Shown one piece after another: positions 16,460-24,337 of a stretch of 45,860 nucleotides of DNA. Every line of letters starts with the position of its first letter. The stretch's first letter is position 1. The notes below the pieces were generated by a model. The model saw only the letters and a list, made by a program, of their open reading frames with translations, ran no database searches and was not told where the DNA came from. Origin of the DNA: a virus; the IMG/VR virus record IMGVR_UViG_3300042328_000493, positions 1 through 45,860 of that record. One strand, given 5' to 3'. Both the position numbers and the translations under genes were made by a program.

Positions 16460-17813
16460 AAAATTCTTTTAGTTCTGGGAATGTTTCTGAGAAGTTTGTA
16501 CCTCTTCTTTTGTCTAACTCATCTACAAATATAACAAAATCTTTTCTATTTCTTTCTATATCGAAATCGTCTTCTGAGGTAGCGTAGTCGTAGATGCGTT
16601 TTATTTTTTGAATCTCAACATTAGAGAATCCGTAATTATCTTTTGTAAATTCTTTTATACCATAATATAAGGCTTTTTCTGCAGACTTCAAAATTAATGT
16701 TTTATGTTCTGGTTCTAGTATCTTAACAGAAAGGTGTGTTGGCCATCTTAAGTAAGAAGTATCTAACTGTAATGCCGATACCCAGTATCTCTGTCCATTA
16801 GCATGTTTCTTTTTCATCTCAAAAGTCTTGTCTATTAATGCATCGTAACTAAATACAGAAAGTGCATTAAATGTTGCCATAATGTTAATAGTAACTTTTG
16901 GTAAAGCTGTTAGAATCTTATCTATATTAGTCCAGAACCTATCATACTCTAATCCATATCTCGTATATTCTGCTTGTGCCCCTTTAGCTTCTACTGAAGT
17001 GAATATAGTAAGTTCTCTTACTTTATTATTTTCGCAAAGGTCTTTAGCAATCTCAATAAACCTATCTATAAGGTTATCCGGAACGCCAAGGTTAGAATTA
17101 ATTGATAAAGATAGGTTAGGATTTTTATGATGATGGTCTTGAATATATTCTAGAACCTTAAATGTATCTTTAGATAGTAGAGGCTCTCCTCCTGTAATTC
17201 TAAATGTATGCAAATCTTTATACAAGTCAGGCCACCATTTCCAAAATGCTTCTACATACGGATTTATTTCGGAATGCTTATAAGGCATCTCTCCTCTTGC
17301 CTGTATATTGCTTATATCGTTAAAATTGTAGCTAGTAGGGTATGCACCGTGTTTCTCAATCTCTTCAACCCATTTGGATGAATATTGTGGACCACAATAA
17401 GCACACTTGAAGTTACAGGTATTTGAAAAAGATACTTCTACATATCTTGGATTGAAATCTTCTCTCCAGTGACTGTCTTTAATTTTTGTAAACTGATCTA
17501 TCGACCAAGGTTCAGAAGATTTAAAAACTCTATCGGAAAATGAGTTAGAACTCTCTTCTACTTTCCAGCAATAGTTACATTCTTCTGGTTTTCCTCCTTC
17601 TAACATTTCCTTTCGCTTCTGCTTTTTATAAGAAGTATTATGTAGTGCAGAAGGATTTCTTTCAACTTCCTTTAGAGGTATCTTATGGGGAGAAGGGTGG
17701 TGACATGAATGCGTCATTCCCATTCCTAAATGCATAGTTACTTGAGTCCATTTAGCTAAACAGAATCCACATCCAACACCATCTAATTTATTTTTTACTT
17801 CTTGTAAACTCAT
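16416..17813 (-). CDS. Radical SAM protein with N-terminal twitch domain (first copy)
   Basis: A 465-residue protein. The N-terminal auxiliary set is C18-X13-G-X4-C37 (FCLAKW...MTHSC), with an extra Cys at 15, and CNYC at C79/C82. The core CX3CX2C lies at C133, C137 and C140 (TCNFKCAYCGPQY), followed by FRITGGEPLLSKDTFKVL with the GGEP SAM-contacting motif. The core is a partial TIM barrel that reduces SAM to a deoxyadenosyl radical; the N-terminal cysteines probably hold a second iron-sulfur cluster. Substrate unknown. It starts 4 bases inside the GT7-LamG gene and overlaps the LamG-like gene by 44 bases, so its product is made together with sugar-handling proteins. Confidence 0.88.
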   Translation of the reverse strand: MSLQEVKNKLDGVGCGFCLAKWTQVTMHLGMGMTHSCHHPSPHKIPLKEVERNPSALHNTSYKKQKRKEMLEGGKPEECNYCWKVEESSNSFSDRVFKSSEPWSIDQFTKIKDSHWREDFNPRYVEVSFSNTCNFKCAYCGPQYSSKWVEEIEKHGAYPTSYNFNDISNIQARGEMPYKHSEINPYVEAFWKWWPDLYKDLHTFRITGGEPLLSKDTFKVLEYIQDHHHKNPNLSLSINSNLGVPDNLIDRFIEIAKDLCENNKVRELTIFTSVEAKGAQAEYTRYGLEYDRFWTNIDKILTALPKVTINIMATFNALSVFSYDALIDKTFEMKKKHANGQRYWVSALQLDTSYLRWPTHLSVKILEPEHKTLILKSAEKALYYGIKEFTKDNYGFSNVEIQKIKRIYDYATSEDDFDIERNRKDFVIFVDELDKRRGTNFSETFPELKEFYAKIKNRRTVGILA

Positions 17814-19228
17814 AAGGTTATATCTAACATTTTAGCCCAAGGAGTTAGTTTCTTTTCTTCTACCAAGGTATATTGAACTTGTTTGATTCCGTCTTCTTTG
17901 TAATTAACTTTACCTTGTTGCATCTGGAGTACGTATCGTCTTTCGTTAGCAGCAGTAGTTTCTCCTTTTACAAATTTACCGTCTACAATTCCTTCGTCTG
18001 GATGTGGTAAGCATCTGAATTTACCTTCTACTCTATAAGGTAGTATTGAGTTTGGTATTCTGAAAGATTCTTCACGTTCTTCTACTTGGTGGTACTCTGC
18101 TGTACTTCTTGGGTAATCAGCATCTAGGTTTAAAACAAGATCTCCTTTAGGTAAGTTAAGATGTATAGCTGCAACTTCTTGTGGAGTCAATGCTCGCTTC
18201 CATGCAAAAACTTTTGCAATATCTCCTTTAAAGTACTTTACCGGATTACCTTCTTCTAAAGAAGGAGTCATTCCTAAGTAAGCTGCAACGCTTCCGTAGC
18301 TTTTTAATTTACCTAACCACTCTAACGGAGATGGACTTCCAAATCCACCTTTTGAGTCTACTTCAGTTCCGTTTAAGTATAAATGAGCTGTACTAGTGCT
18401 TTCGTTAATTACTGCTGTAACCCAGCTCCACTGATTGTCGTATCTCTTAACCCACATATAATTGTGGTTATTAAAAGTGTTCCAAAAAGTAAGAGTCATT
18501 GCTCTAGAGTTATTAAAAGATATTCCGTAGTCGTAACCCGGTAATCTGAATATAGGATACTCTACGTATCTGTTATTGTGATCTCCTAGTAAGAAGATAG
18601 GGTTCTTTTCTGGTTGTTGAAATGCTCTAGTTAGTACTGATATTGTATGACTACCCGCAGTCAACCCTCTCATCTCTCTATGGAAAGGTATTTTTACATA
18701 AGAATCTTCTCCGTTAAATCTCCAGAACTTTTGTTTAAGTTCTCTAGGTCCTAAGTACGTATTACGTGTAAGACCTTCTACATGACATCTCCAAAATAAA
18801 TCATCATCTTCCATCCCCCAATCCCAGTAGTTGTTTGAATAACCATTTGTAGCTTCTACATGCTCTTTAGTAAATAAAACAGCACCGCCAAAGTATTCAT
18901 GATACTTCAACTGATAATCCATTTGTGAAATTTTCGTAGCAATATGACGTGGTCCTTTTTCTGGATATGAATAATCACAATCCTCTTCTGGGATCATATC
19001 AATATCATGCCAAACTATATAATCACAACCGTCTTCAAATGCATGCTTGGCTGAAATATTTTTTGTAGCTCCTCTATTGAATAACTTATCATCTACTTGA
19101 TGACAAAAATACATCTGAAAATCTATACCCTGCTCTTTTAAGTACTTTCCTACTTTAGGTATAAACTCATGTAAGTGTATTTCTCTATTTCGATAAGGAA
19201 CGCAAACGCCTAATTTATGCTTTGTCAT
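17810..19228 (-). CDS. Beta-1,4-galactosyltransferase-like (GT7) glycosyltransferase fused to LamG domain (copy B)
   Basis: A 472-residue fusion. Residues 1-160 carry the GT7 hallmark series: VCVPYRNRE (8-16), FNRGATKN (50-57), the metal-binding HDIDMIP (74-80), YFGGAVLF (112-119) and NNYWDWGMEDDD (132-143). The same order of motifs occurs in animal beta-1,4-galactosyltransferases, which move galactose from UDP-Gal to GlcNAc in a Mn2+-dependent reaction. Residues from about 165 to 375 form a LamG/concanavalin jellyroll (RFNGEDSYVKIPF at the start, LYLNGTEV, KYFKGDIAKVFAWKRALTPQ near the end). A further ~95 residues follow. It lacks the membrane anchor of Golgi enzymes. It shares 4 bases with its paralogue upstream and with the radical SAM gene downstream. 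Confidence 0.82.
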   Translation of the reverse strand: MTKHKLGVCVPYRNREIHLHEFIPKVGKYLKEQGIDFQMYFCHQVDDKLFNRGATKNISAKHAFEDGCDYIVWHDIDMIPEEDCDYSYPEKGPRHIATKISQMDYQLKYHEYFGGAVLFTKEHVEATNGYSNNYWDWGMEDDDLFWRCHVEGLTRNTYLGPRELKQKFWRFNGEDSYVKIPFHREMRGLTAGSHTISVLTRAFQQPEKNPIFLLGDHNNRYVEYPIFRLPGYDYGISFNNSRAMTLTFWNTFNNHNYMWVKRYDNQWSWVTAVINESTSTAHLYLNGTEVDSKGGFGSPSPLEWLGKLKSYGSVAAYLGMTPSLEEGNPVKYFKGDIAKVFAWKRALTPQEVAAIHLNLPKGDLVLNLDADYPRSTAEYHQVEEREESFRIPNSILPYRVEGKFRCLPHPDEGIVDGKFVKGETTAANERRYVLQMQQGKVNYKEDGIKQVQYTLVEEKKLTPWAKMLDITL

Positions 19229-20646
19229 AACGTAACTACTATATGATGATAATGCTTTTTTTTATCACTTGAAAGGTTTTTTACTAAGTACCGTAAAGTA
19301 TTGAGACCATCGTTTTCAAGAGTTATTCCTTCTTTAATTTTTTCAAAATACCTTAATTGGTTTTCCCGGCTTGCCCAGTTAACCCAGTATCCGTCTTTAT
19401 ACCCATTCTCTTTATGCTTTAATACATTAAAGGTACTGTAACGTCTTGTAGGTACTAGCTGAGTATATTCCTGTGGTTGGTATGTTTCAACTAACCCGCA
19501 GTTAATCATCTGACCGTCTTTATTATTTCTACTTAAGTCTACTAAAGTATTTCCTATAGTATGACGTCCATCGTAATAAACTTCGAGTTCATTCCCAGGA
19601 CTATATCTATCGAATTCTTGTGTTAAGCTATATCTAGAATTATTATTAAGGCTTTTGATTTCTTCTGCACTTAACTCTCTACTGAATACTGCAAACTCTG
19701 TTATATACCCGTAAAAGTATTTCTGCATTCTCTCTCGTAAAGGATCACCTACTCCTAGGTACATGTACTTTTGCTCCCAATAAGGATGTAACGTATCTTT
19801 TATCCCCTTTGTACCAATCTTCTCACCATTAAGATAAAATTCTATTTTTTTAGTCTTAGGATTTATCGTTACTATACTCTTACTAATTAACGGTGGTAAG
19901 TTTTTTGAATGTATAGAATGCGGTTCTGCATTCTTATCAAAAGTTTCAAACTTGTAAGTATTAAAAGAATTGTAAGATAGGTTTAGATCTTGTCCTGGTA
20001 TTGAGTATACTGCTAATTCATCGGCAATTTCTACCGGGTTTGGTTTAACTCTATAAGGCTTAAAGGTAGTGTAGATAGTTAAAGGTTTTCTGAAATTGCA
20101 GACGTTTGGTAATCTAACAAAAGAAGATTCTCCATTAAAATCTAATCCTATTCCATTAACCCCATTTTGTCTATAAAACCTAGTAGCAAGAGGTATTCCT
20201 TTTTCTCTACATCTAGCAAGTAAGTCGTTATCTTCAAATCCCCATCCCCAGTATTCATTTGAATATCCGTTAATATCTTCAAATTGGGATACAGGAAATA
20301 AAGTTACGCCTCCAAAGTAATCATCTGATACAGATCTCTGAACGCCTTCTTCGTATACGAATCTATTAGCTAATTGAGTTGGTTTGTCTACTGGGCTATA
20401 GTCTACTTTTATCGGATGCATATCTACGTCATGAAAACACACGTAGGTACACTCCAGTCTTTTAGCTTTTTGAAATCCTATATTTAATAACTTTCCTCTA
20501 TTAAAACTTTTATCGTCATCTTGTTCTACGATAATTAATTCGTATTTAATATTACTTGATAAAAGGTAGTCAGAAATTTTTAATTTGAATTCAAAAAGTT
20601 GCTGAGGTCTATTTCTATAAGGTACTATGATACCTAGTTTATCCAT
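19225..20646 (-). CDS. Beta-1,4-galactosyltransferase-like (GT7) glycosyltransferase fused to LamG domain (copy A)
   Basis: A 473-residue paralogue of the next gene. The GT7 motifs are even closer to the animal pattern: IIVPYRNRP (6-14), FNRGKLLNIGFQ (48-59), HDVDMHP (72-78), DYFGGVTLF (109-117) and YWGWGFEDND (132-141). The LamG domain spans about 168-365 (DFNGESSFVRLP, FYLNGEKIG, YFYGYITEFAVFSRELSAEE) and is followed by ~100 more residues. The reaction is probably transfer of galactose or a similar sugar from a nucleotide donor to a bound glycan, with the LamG domain holding the acceptor. It overlaps the small coiled-coil gene by 8 bases and the next gene by 4. Two copies in tandem suggest two acceptors or two steps. 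Confidence 0.82.
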   Translation of the reverse strand: MDKLGIIVPYRNRPQQLFEFKLKISDYLLSSNIKYELIIVEQDDDKSFNRGKLLNIGFQKAKRLECTYVCFHDVDMHPIKVDYSPVDKPTQLANRFVYEEGVQRSVSDDYFGGVTLFPVSQFEDINGYSNEYWGWGFEDNDLLARCREKGIPLATRFYRQNGVNGIGLDFNGESSFVRLPNVCNFRKPLTIYTTFKPYRVKPNPVEIADELAVYSIPGQDLNLSYNSFNTYKFETFDKNAEPHSIHSKNLPPLISKSIVTINPKTKKIEFYLNGEKIGTKGIKDTLHPYWEQKYMYLGVGDPLRERMQKYFYGYITEFAVFSRELSAEEIKSLNNNSRYSLTQEFDRYSPGNELEVYYDGRHTIGNTLVDLSRNNKDGQMINCGLVETYQPQEYTQLVPTRRYSTFNVLKHKENGYKDGYWVNWASRENQLRYFEKIKEGITLENDGLNTLRYLVKNLSSDKKKHYHHIVVTL

Positions 20647-20848
20647 CTATTGTTGGATCTTTCGGTTTAGCAAAATTATGAAATTCTGTTAAATAGAATT
20701 GGACACGTTGACTCCAATCATCTTTATCGATTTCTTCAAACCAAATAGTTAATGCATCCATCGATGCTGCAATTTTCTCTAATGCTCTAACTTTTCTTTC
20801 TTCTAAAGCAATTAGGTCTAATTCATCTTGTTTTACTATCTTACTCAT
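20639..20848 (-). CDS. Small helical protein of the glycosylation operon (69 aa)
   Basis: A short, charged protein predicted to be mostly helical, with a Leu/Ala-rich segment (DLIALEERKVRALEKIAASM) able to form a coiled coil, then an aromatic stretch (LTIWFEEIDKDDW). It overlaps the gene on each side (4 bases and 8 bases), which supports real, coupled translation. No family is recognised. It may act as a small partner or oligomerisation factor for a neighbouring glycosyltransferase, but nothing in the sequence proves this. Confidence 0.6.
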   Translation of the reverse strand: MSKIVKQDELDLIALEERKVRALEKIAASMDALTIWFEEIDKDDWSQRVQFYLTEFHNFAKPKDPTIDG

Positions 20849-21684
20849 ATTGTAACAATTTTATCTCTTAATAAATTCCATTTAGTATAATCCATATAAT
20901 CAATATACGAAAAATTATTCAATTTCTCAACTTTAAATACAGGATTACATATATCAATTTTCCATCCGAAAACTCGAATTGCGTCATACATTACCCAGTA
21001 TTCGTGAGAGTAAGCCCAGGGTTGGTCTAAATTAGCTACCTCTTTGATTCTTTCTATACAGGTAGAATCCCATTTAAAATGATGCACTTGTGTAAATACT
21101 TCCTCTATTGGAAATCTTTTTGGGTGTGATTTTCCCCAACTGTTAGAACCATCTTTAAAACTAGCATAATGCTGTCCATAAGTTACATCTTGATACCCTT
21201 TCATAAGTGTTACTTTATTTGGGCAAGCATGTGACATTGGGTATCTAAAAAATCCTGCATATGGAAATGCTGCGTGGATATCGGTATCTCTATTTACTTC
21301 CGGAAATATTCCATCAGGGCCTATTCTATCTAAAAAACCTCCTGTTACGAAATCGTAATTTCGCTTTTCACATTCTTTAATTATTTCTGAAATCTCATAC
21401 GGGTATACTTGAAGTTCATCATCATCAGCAACTATCCACCAGTCGTTAGGTTTTGTTTGTTTTATAAAATTATAAAGCCCGGTTACTCTTTCCCAATTGT
21501 ACTTCTGATCTGTGATTATAATGTATGGTTTAATACCTAACTCTAAAACTTCATCTAATATTCCATCATTTTCATCTTGCCGGTAAACAGCTACATACAT
21601 TTTATCTACCTTTCCTTCATAATGTTTTAACATATGCGGAAGGATATGTGTATTACGCCCTACTACTGTTACTAAGTTAAGCAT
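20845..21684 (-). CDS. GT-A fold glycosyltransferase (GT2/GT92-like)
   Basis: A 279-residue protein. It opens with VTVVGRNTHILPHMLKHYEG, the strand-loop-helix start of Glyco_tranf_2_4-type enzymes that begin with a non-redundant acceptor-side description of distance and error. IIITDQKYNW follows, and WWIVADDDELQVYP (82-95) contains the DxD-type metal site. Late residues VHHFKWDS (about 200) match the HHFKW pattern of this family. It would transfer a sugar from a nucleotide donor; donor and acceptor are unknown. It overlaps the methyltransferase gene by 8 bases and the small helical gene by 4. There is no signal or membrane segment, so the product is cytoplasmic. Confidence 0.72.
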   Translation of the reverse strand: MLNLVTVVGRNTHILPHMLKHYEGKVDKMYVAVYRQDENDGILDEVLELGIKPYIIITDQKYNWERVTGLYNFIKQTKPNDWWIVADDDELQVYPYEISEIIKECEKRNYDFVTGGFLDRIGPDGIFPEVNRDTDIHAAFPYAGFFRYPMSHACPNKVTLMKGYQDVTYGQHYASFKDGSNSWGKSHPKRFPIEEVFTQVHHFKWDSTCIERIKEVANLDQPWAYSHEYWVMYDAIRVFGWKIDICNPVFKVEKLNNFSYIDYMDYTKWNLLRDKIVTI

Positions 21685-22399
21685 GCTGTATTAATGTTAA
21701 TCCTGTAGAGGATGGTTTACTTTTTAGAATACCTTCATTAAAAAAGTTAAATAGTTTCCATTCTGGTCCTAGTTCTTCTATAAATTTAGAAGGTCCTGTA
21801 AATGAGTGGTAATCTTTCTTTGCATCTTCTGAAACGATAAGTGCTTTTTCGTAATTCTTATCCGTGTCGTGAATAGCAATAATTCCTTTGTCTGAAAGTA
21901 GTTTAGAGTATAATTCGAAATCTGTCCTTACTCCTTCATAAGAATGATCTCCATCTATAAAAAGAAAGTCTATTTGAATATCTTGTTTAACAAAGAAGTT
22001 ATAATAGGCGTCGACAGAAGTCGATTTGATAAATCTAGGATAAAAGTTCTTGCGGAAGAATGAATTCTCATCATCCAAATCATTAGGGCCCCCAACGCCA
22101 TTACAAGCGTCAACAAGATAACTAGCACCAATATCACCCCAATTATAGTCTCCATTTCCTTCAAAAATACCTTGGTTATACAAATCAATTCTAGCTTGTG
22201 TCATTATACGTGGAATAAATCCGCTTCCACTTCCTATACATACACATACTTTTGCTCGCATCATCTGTATGATGCTATAAACTAGTAAACCGTCTCCTAA
22301 ATGCTCTTCAGTAGCTCCATGTGTCCATCTGTATTCTAAAGGTACTCCAGCATTAGTAGTTATGTTTTCTTTTATGTATTTTAAATCTACTATTGACAT
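21677..22399 (-). CDS. Class I SAM-dependent methyltransferase (Methyltransf_24-like)
   Basis: A 240-residue protein with VCVCIGSGSGFIPRIM (51-66) as glycine-rich motif I and FLFIDGDHSYEGVRTDFEL (145-163), the DGDHxYxxxxxD pattern of the Methyltransf_24 family often found in surface-glycan and secondary-metabolite clusters, then KGIIAIHDT (171-179). These enzymes typically O-methylate sugars or small substrates. It follows the GT8-like gene with no gap and overlaps the GT-A gene by 8 bases. A sugar O-methyltransferase capping the phage-encoded glycan is the natural reading, but the substrate is inferred from context. Confidence 0.8.
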   Translation of the reverse strand: MSIVDLKYIKENITTNAGVPLEYRWTHGATEEHLGDGLLVYSIIQMMRAKVCVCIGSGSGFIPRIMTQARIDLYNQGIFEGNGDYNWGDIGASYLVDACNGVGGPNDLDDENSFFRKNFYPRFIKSTSVDAYYNFFVKQDIQIDFLFIDGDHSYEGVRTDFELYSKLLSDKGIIAIHDTDKNYEKALIVSEDAKKDYHSFTGPSKFIEELGPEWKLFNFFNEGILKSKPSSTGLTLIQHA

Positions 22400-23254
22400 T
22401 TACCTTACTGTTAAAAAAGACATGTCTAAGTTAGGCATTTTTACGCAATTTTCCAACTCTTTCATTTCCCTCTCATAACTTTCTCCTCCTTGATCTTGTA
22501 TAATCCATACCTTTAGAGGTCCGTAATGTTTAAAATGTGTTTGTGATTCATGTATAGGCCACAACCCTTTTGTATGGTCTTTATCCCATTCCCATTTCTG
22601 GCAATTCCAATATGTTGAAATAATGCTTCGTACTTCTTTATTCTCTCTTTCTAGTAAATGACTAAGTAATAATTGTTCTGCAAAAATTAAATACTGCGAG
22701 TGTGGTGCATCCATTTTGGTGAACTCTTCCATTATATCTAGACTCAGGTTAGCATACATTTTTGTAAACTCTGGATCTGGTAAATAAAGAAAAGATACAT
22801 TTACAGATTCCATTTTCCATCTAGGTTTATAGCTCAATTGACTTACTAGAGGATCTAGAGAGGTAGGGTAGTAACCTTGTCCTATTTCAAAATTGCAAAC
22901 GTAGTGTTTATCTCGTTCTAATAAATGTAAAAGTGGTTTGTATATTAGTGTATCATTATCCATGAGAATAACCGGTTCGTTTTGTTCAGATAAAACTTCT
23001 AGCTTAGAAGCTGCCCAAAAGACCGATCTCTTTAATTCTCTTTTGCGTTGAAATTGTTCTACTTTATCCCATAGGTGTCCAATACCTAAACGAGTAATAT
23101 AGGTGTGAGTTAACGCATCACAGTATAATACACAATTTGTTTCTGGATGATTCTTTTTCCAGAGTTTAACAGAAGCAATGAGCAGTAGTGTATTTAGTTT
23201 TCCAAATACCCTCTCATCGTCTTGTACATTTTCTAAAACCCAAATTACTTTCAT
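22400..23254 (-). CDS. GT-A fold glycosyltransferase with DND motif (GT8-like)
   Basis: A 284-residue protein starting with a strand (KVIWVLENV) and containing PVILMDNDTLIYKPLLHLLE (94-113), where DND (99-101) is the metal/nucleotide-sugar site of GT8-like and capsule glycosyltransferases. CNFEIG, NVSFLYLPD and a later THFKHYG segment fit the acceptor half and the C-terminal metal-binding His pattern. It is the first gene of the coupled operon running to 10726. No TATTTATA element is found in the 58 bases upstream, so the operon may depend on read-through from the fibre genes or on a weaker promoter. Confidence 0.65.
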   Translation of the reverse strand: MKVIWVLENVQDDERVFGKLNTLLLIASVKLWKKNHPETNCVLYCDALTHTYITRLGIGHLWDKVEQFQRKRELKRSVFWAASKLEVLSEQNEPVILMDNDTLIYKPLLHLLERDKHYVCNFEIGQGYYPTSLDPLVSQLSYKPRWKMESVNVSFLYLPDPEFTKMYANLSLDIMEEFTKMDAPHSQYLIFAEQLLLSHLLERENKEVRSIISTYWNCQKWEWDKDHTKGLWPIHESQTHFKHYGPLKVWIIQDQGGESYEREMKELENCVKMPNLDMSFLTVR

Positions 23255-23312
23255 AACCTTTAGTATAAAACTATGTGTTAAATATACGAAATTTTACGCA
23301 GAATTCCAACTT

Positions 23313-23777
23313 TTAAGAGTATGGATTCGAGTGCGTTGTTGTAAACCAAGCATAATAGTTAGCATGATCGGCGTTACTGTCATTACCAAAAGTAAATGTT
23401 GCTGACGTACTAATTTGTGAGCCACCGCCACCTGATGCAGTTCTCCAGGAATTAAAAGTCCACGGGTAACTTGCTGTTGCTACTATTGTAATGTTAGATG
23501 CGTTAATAAAAAAGTTCTTTACTATAAATGAACTAGAGGTTGCTGATACTGTATATGGGGCTGTCATAGATACTGTACCTCCTGTTCCTGCCCATATTCT
23601 ACCTTTAAAGATTGTCTGGCTTCTTATAGTACTTATAGAGAAAGGAGAAGTTCTTCCAGGATGCATGTCACCTTGAGACGAAGCTAAAGATACGTTACTA
23701 TCTGAGCTTATGTTGTTAGACCAATCATCGAAAGATCCCCAATTTATATCATTACTACCGTACGCTCTTCTTGACAT
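23313..23777 (-). CDS. Beta-rich virion protein, probable fibre tip or adhesin-like
   Basis: A 154-residue protein rich in Ser, Thr, Asn, Gly and aromatic residues with few charged residues, typical of beta-structured phage fibre tips and adhesins. Segments such as TVSMTAPYTVSATSSSFIV and NITIVATASYPWTFNSW alternate polar and hydrophobic residues. It lies one base after the stop of the 183-residue gene and ends the fibre cluster before the glycosylation operon. No known domain is recognised. A small distal adhesin carried by one of the fibres is plausible; function is not proven. Confidence 0.6.
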   Translation of the reverse strand: MSRRAYGSNDINWGSFDDWSNNISSDSNVSLASSQGDMHPGRTSPFSISTIRSQTIFKGRIWAGTGGTVSMTAPYTVSATSSSFIVKNFFINASNITIVATASYPWTFNSWRTASGGGGSQISTSATFTFGNDSNADHANYYAWFTTTHSNPYS

Positions 23778-23778
23778 C

Positions 23779-24330
23779 TTATTTTACTGTTTCAATATTA
23801 TCTATAGAAAACTGCTTACCTAATTCTTGTTTTAATACTTCGTAACAATATTCCAATAACTTTCCAGGTATTGAATTATCTATTACTTTCTTCACCTCTT
23901 TCTTTACTCCTACTTTAACTTCTTCTTCTACATTCACTGTTCTGTATAGAGTAATCTCCTCTCCATCTTCATCAAAACTTGTATAAGGTACTTCTTTTTT
24001 ATTCATTTTCTTTTCATAGATTGGAATTTCAACTTCCTTCTCTATTACTGTTTGGTGTTCTATATAATGAGGTAGTACAATCTCTATTCCGTCTTTATTA
24101 TCGTCAGAAAAAAGAACCACCTTATCATGTATAAGACCCACCATATTTTTTAAAGGCTCATCTAGAAAAGTTCTATTAGCCCTCAAAGCAGCATCTCTAT
24201 CAATCCAGTATGTTACTTGAAACATAACTGTTGCTGATCCTTTATTATAACCTAGCCCCTCTATTCTAGCATACACTTCTTCTGAAGGTCCTATATTTGT
24301 TTCTAAATCTGCTTTTAAAACGAAACCCAT
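23779..24330 (-). CDS. Hypothetical fibre-cluster protein
   Basis: A 183-residue protein with an N-terminal beta region (ARIEGLGYNKGSATVMFQVTYW) and a long central Glu/Lys/Val-rich segment of alternating charge (EKEVEIPIYEKKMNKKEVP, NVEEEVKVGVKKEVKK). I recognise no family. It is 7 bases downstream of the S74 fibre gene, where T4-like phages often carry fibre chaperones or tip proteins, so an assembly role is one option and a minor structural role another. No signal peptide or membrane segment is visible. Confidence 0.55.
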   Translation of the reverse strand: MGFVLKADLETNIGPSEEVYARIEGLGYNKGSATVMFQVTYWIDRDAALRANRTFLDEPLKNMVGLIHDKVVLFSDDNKDGIEIVLPHYIEHQTVIEKEVEIPIYEKKMNKKEVPYTSFDEDGEEITLYRTVNVEEEVKVGVKKEVKKVIDNSIPGKLLEYCYEVLKQELGKQFSIDNIETVK

Positions 24331-24337
24331 AAACTTA

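Noticed and set aside
21970-22188. Minus-strand 72-residue frame inside the methyltransferase gene
   Set aside because: It lies wholly within the methyltransferase frame, which has clear SAM-binding motifs, and shows no start context of its own.
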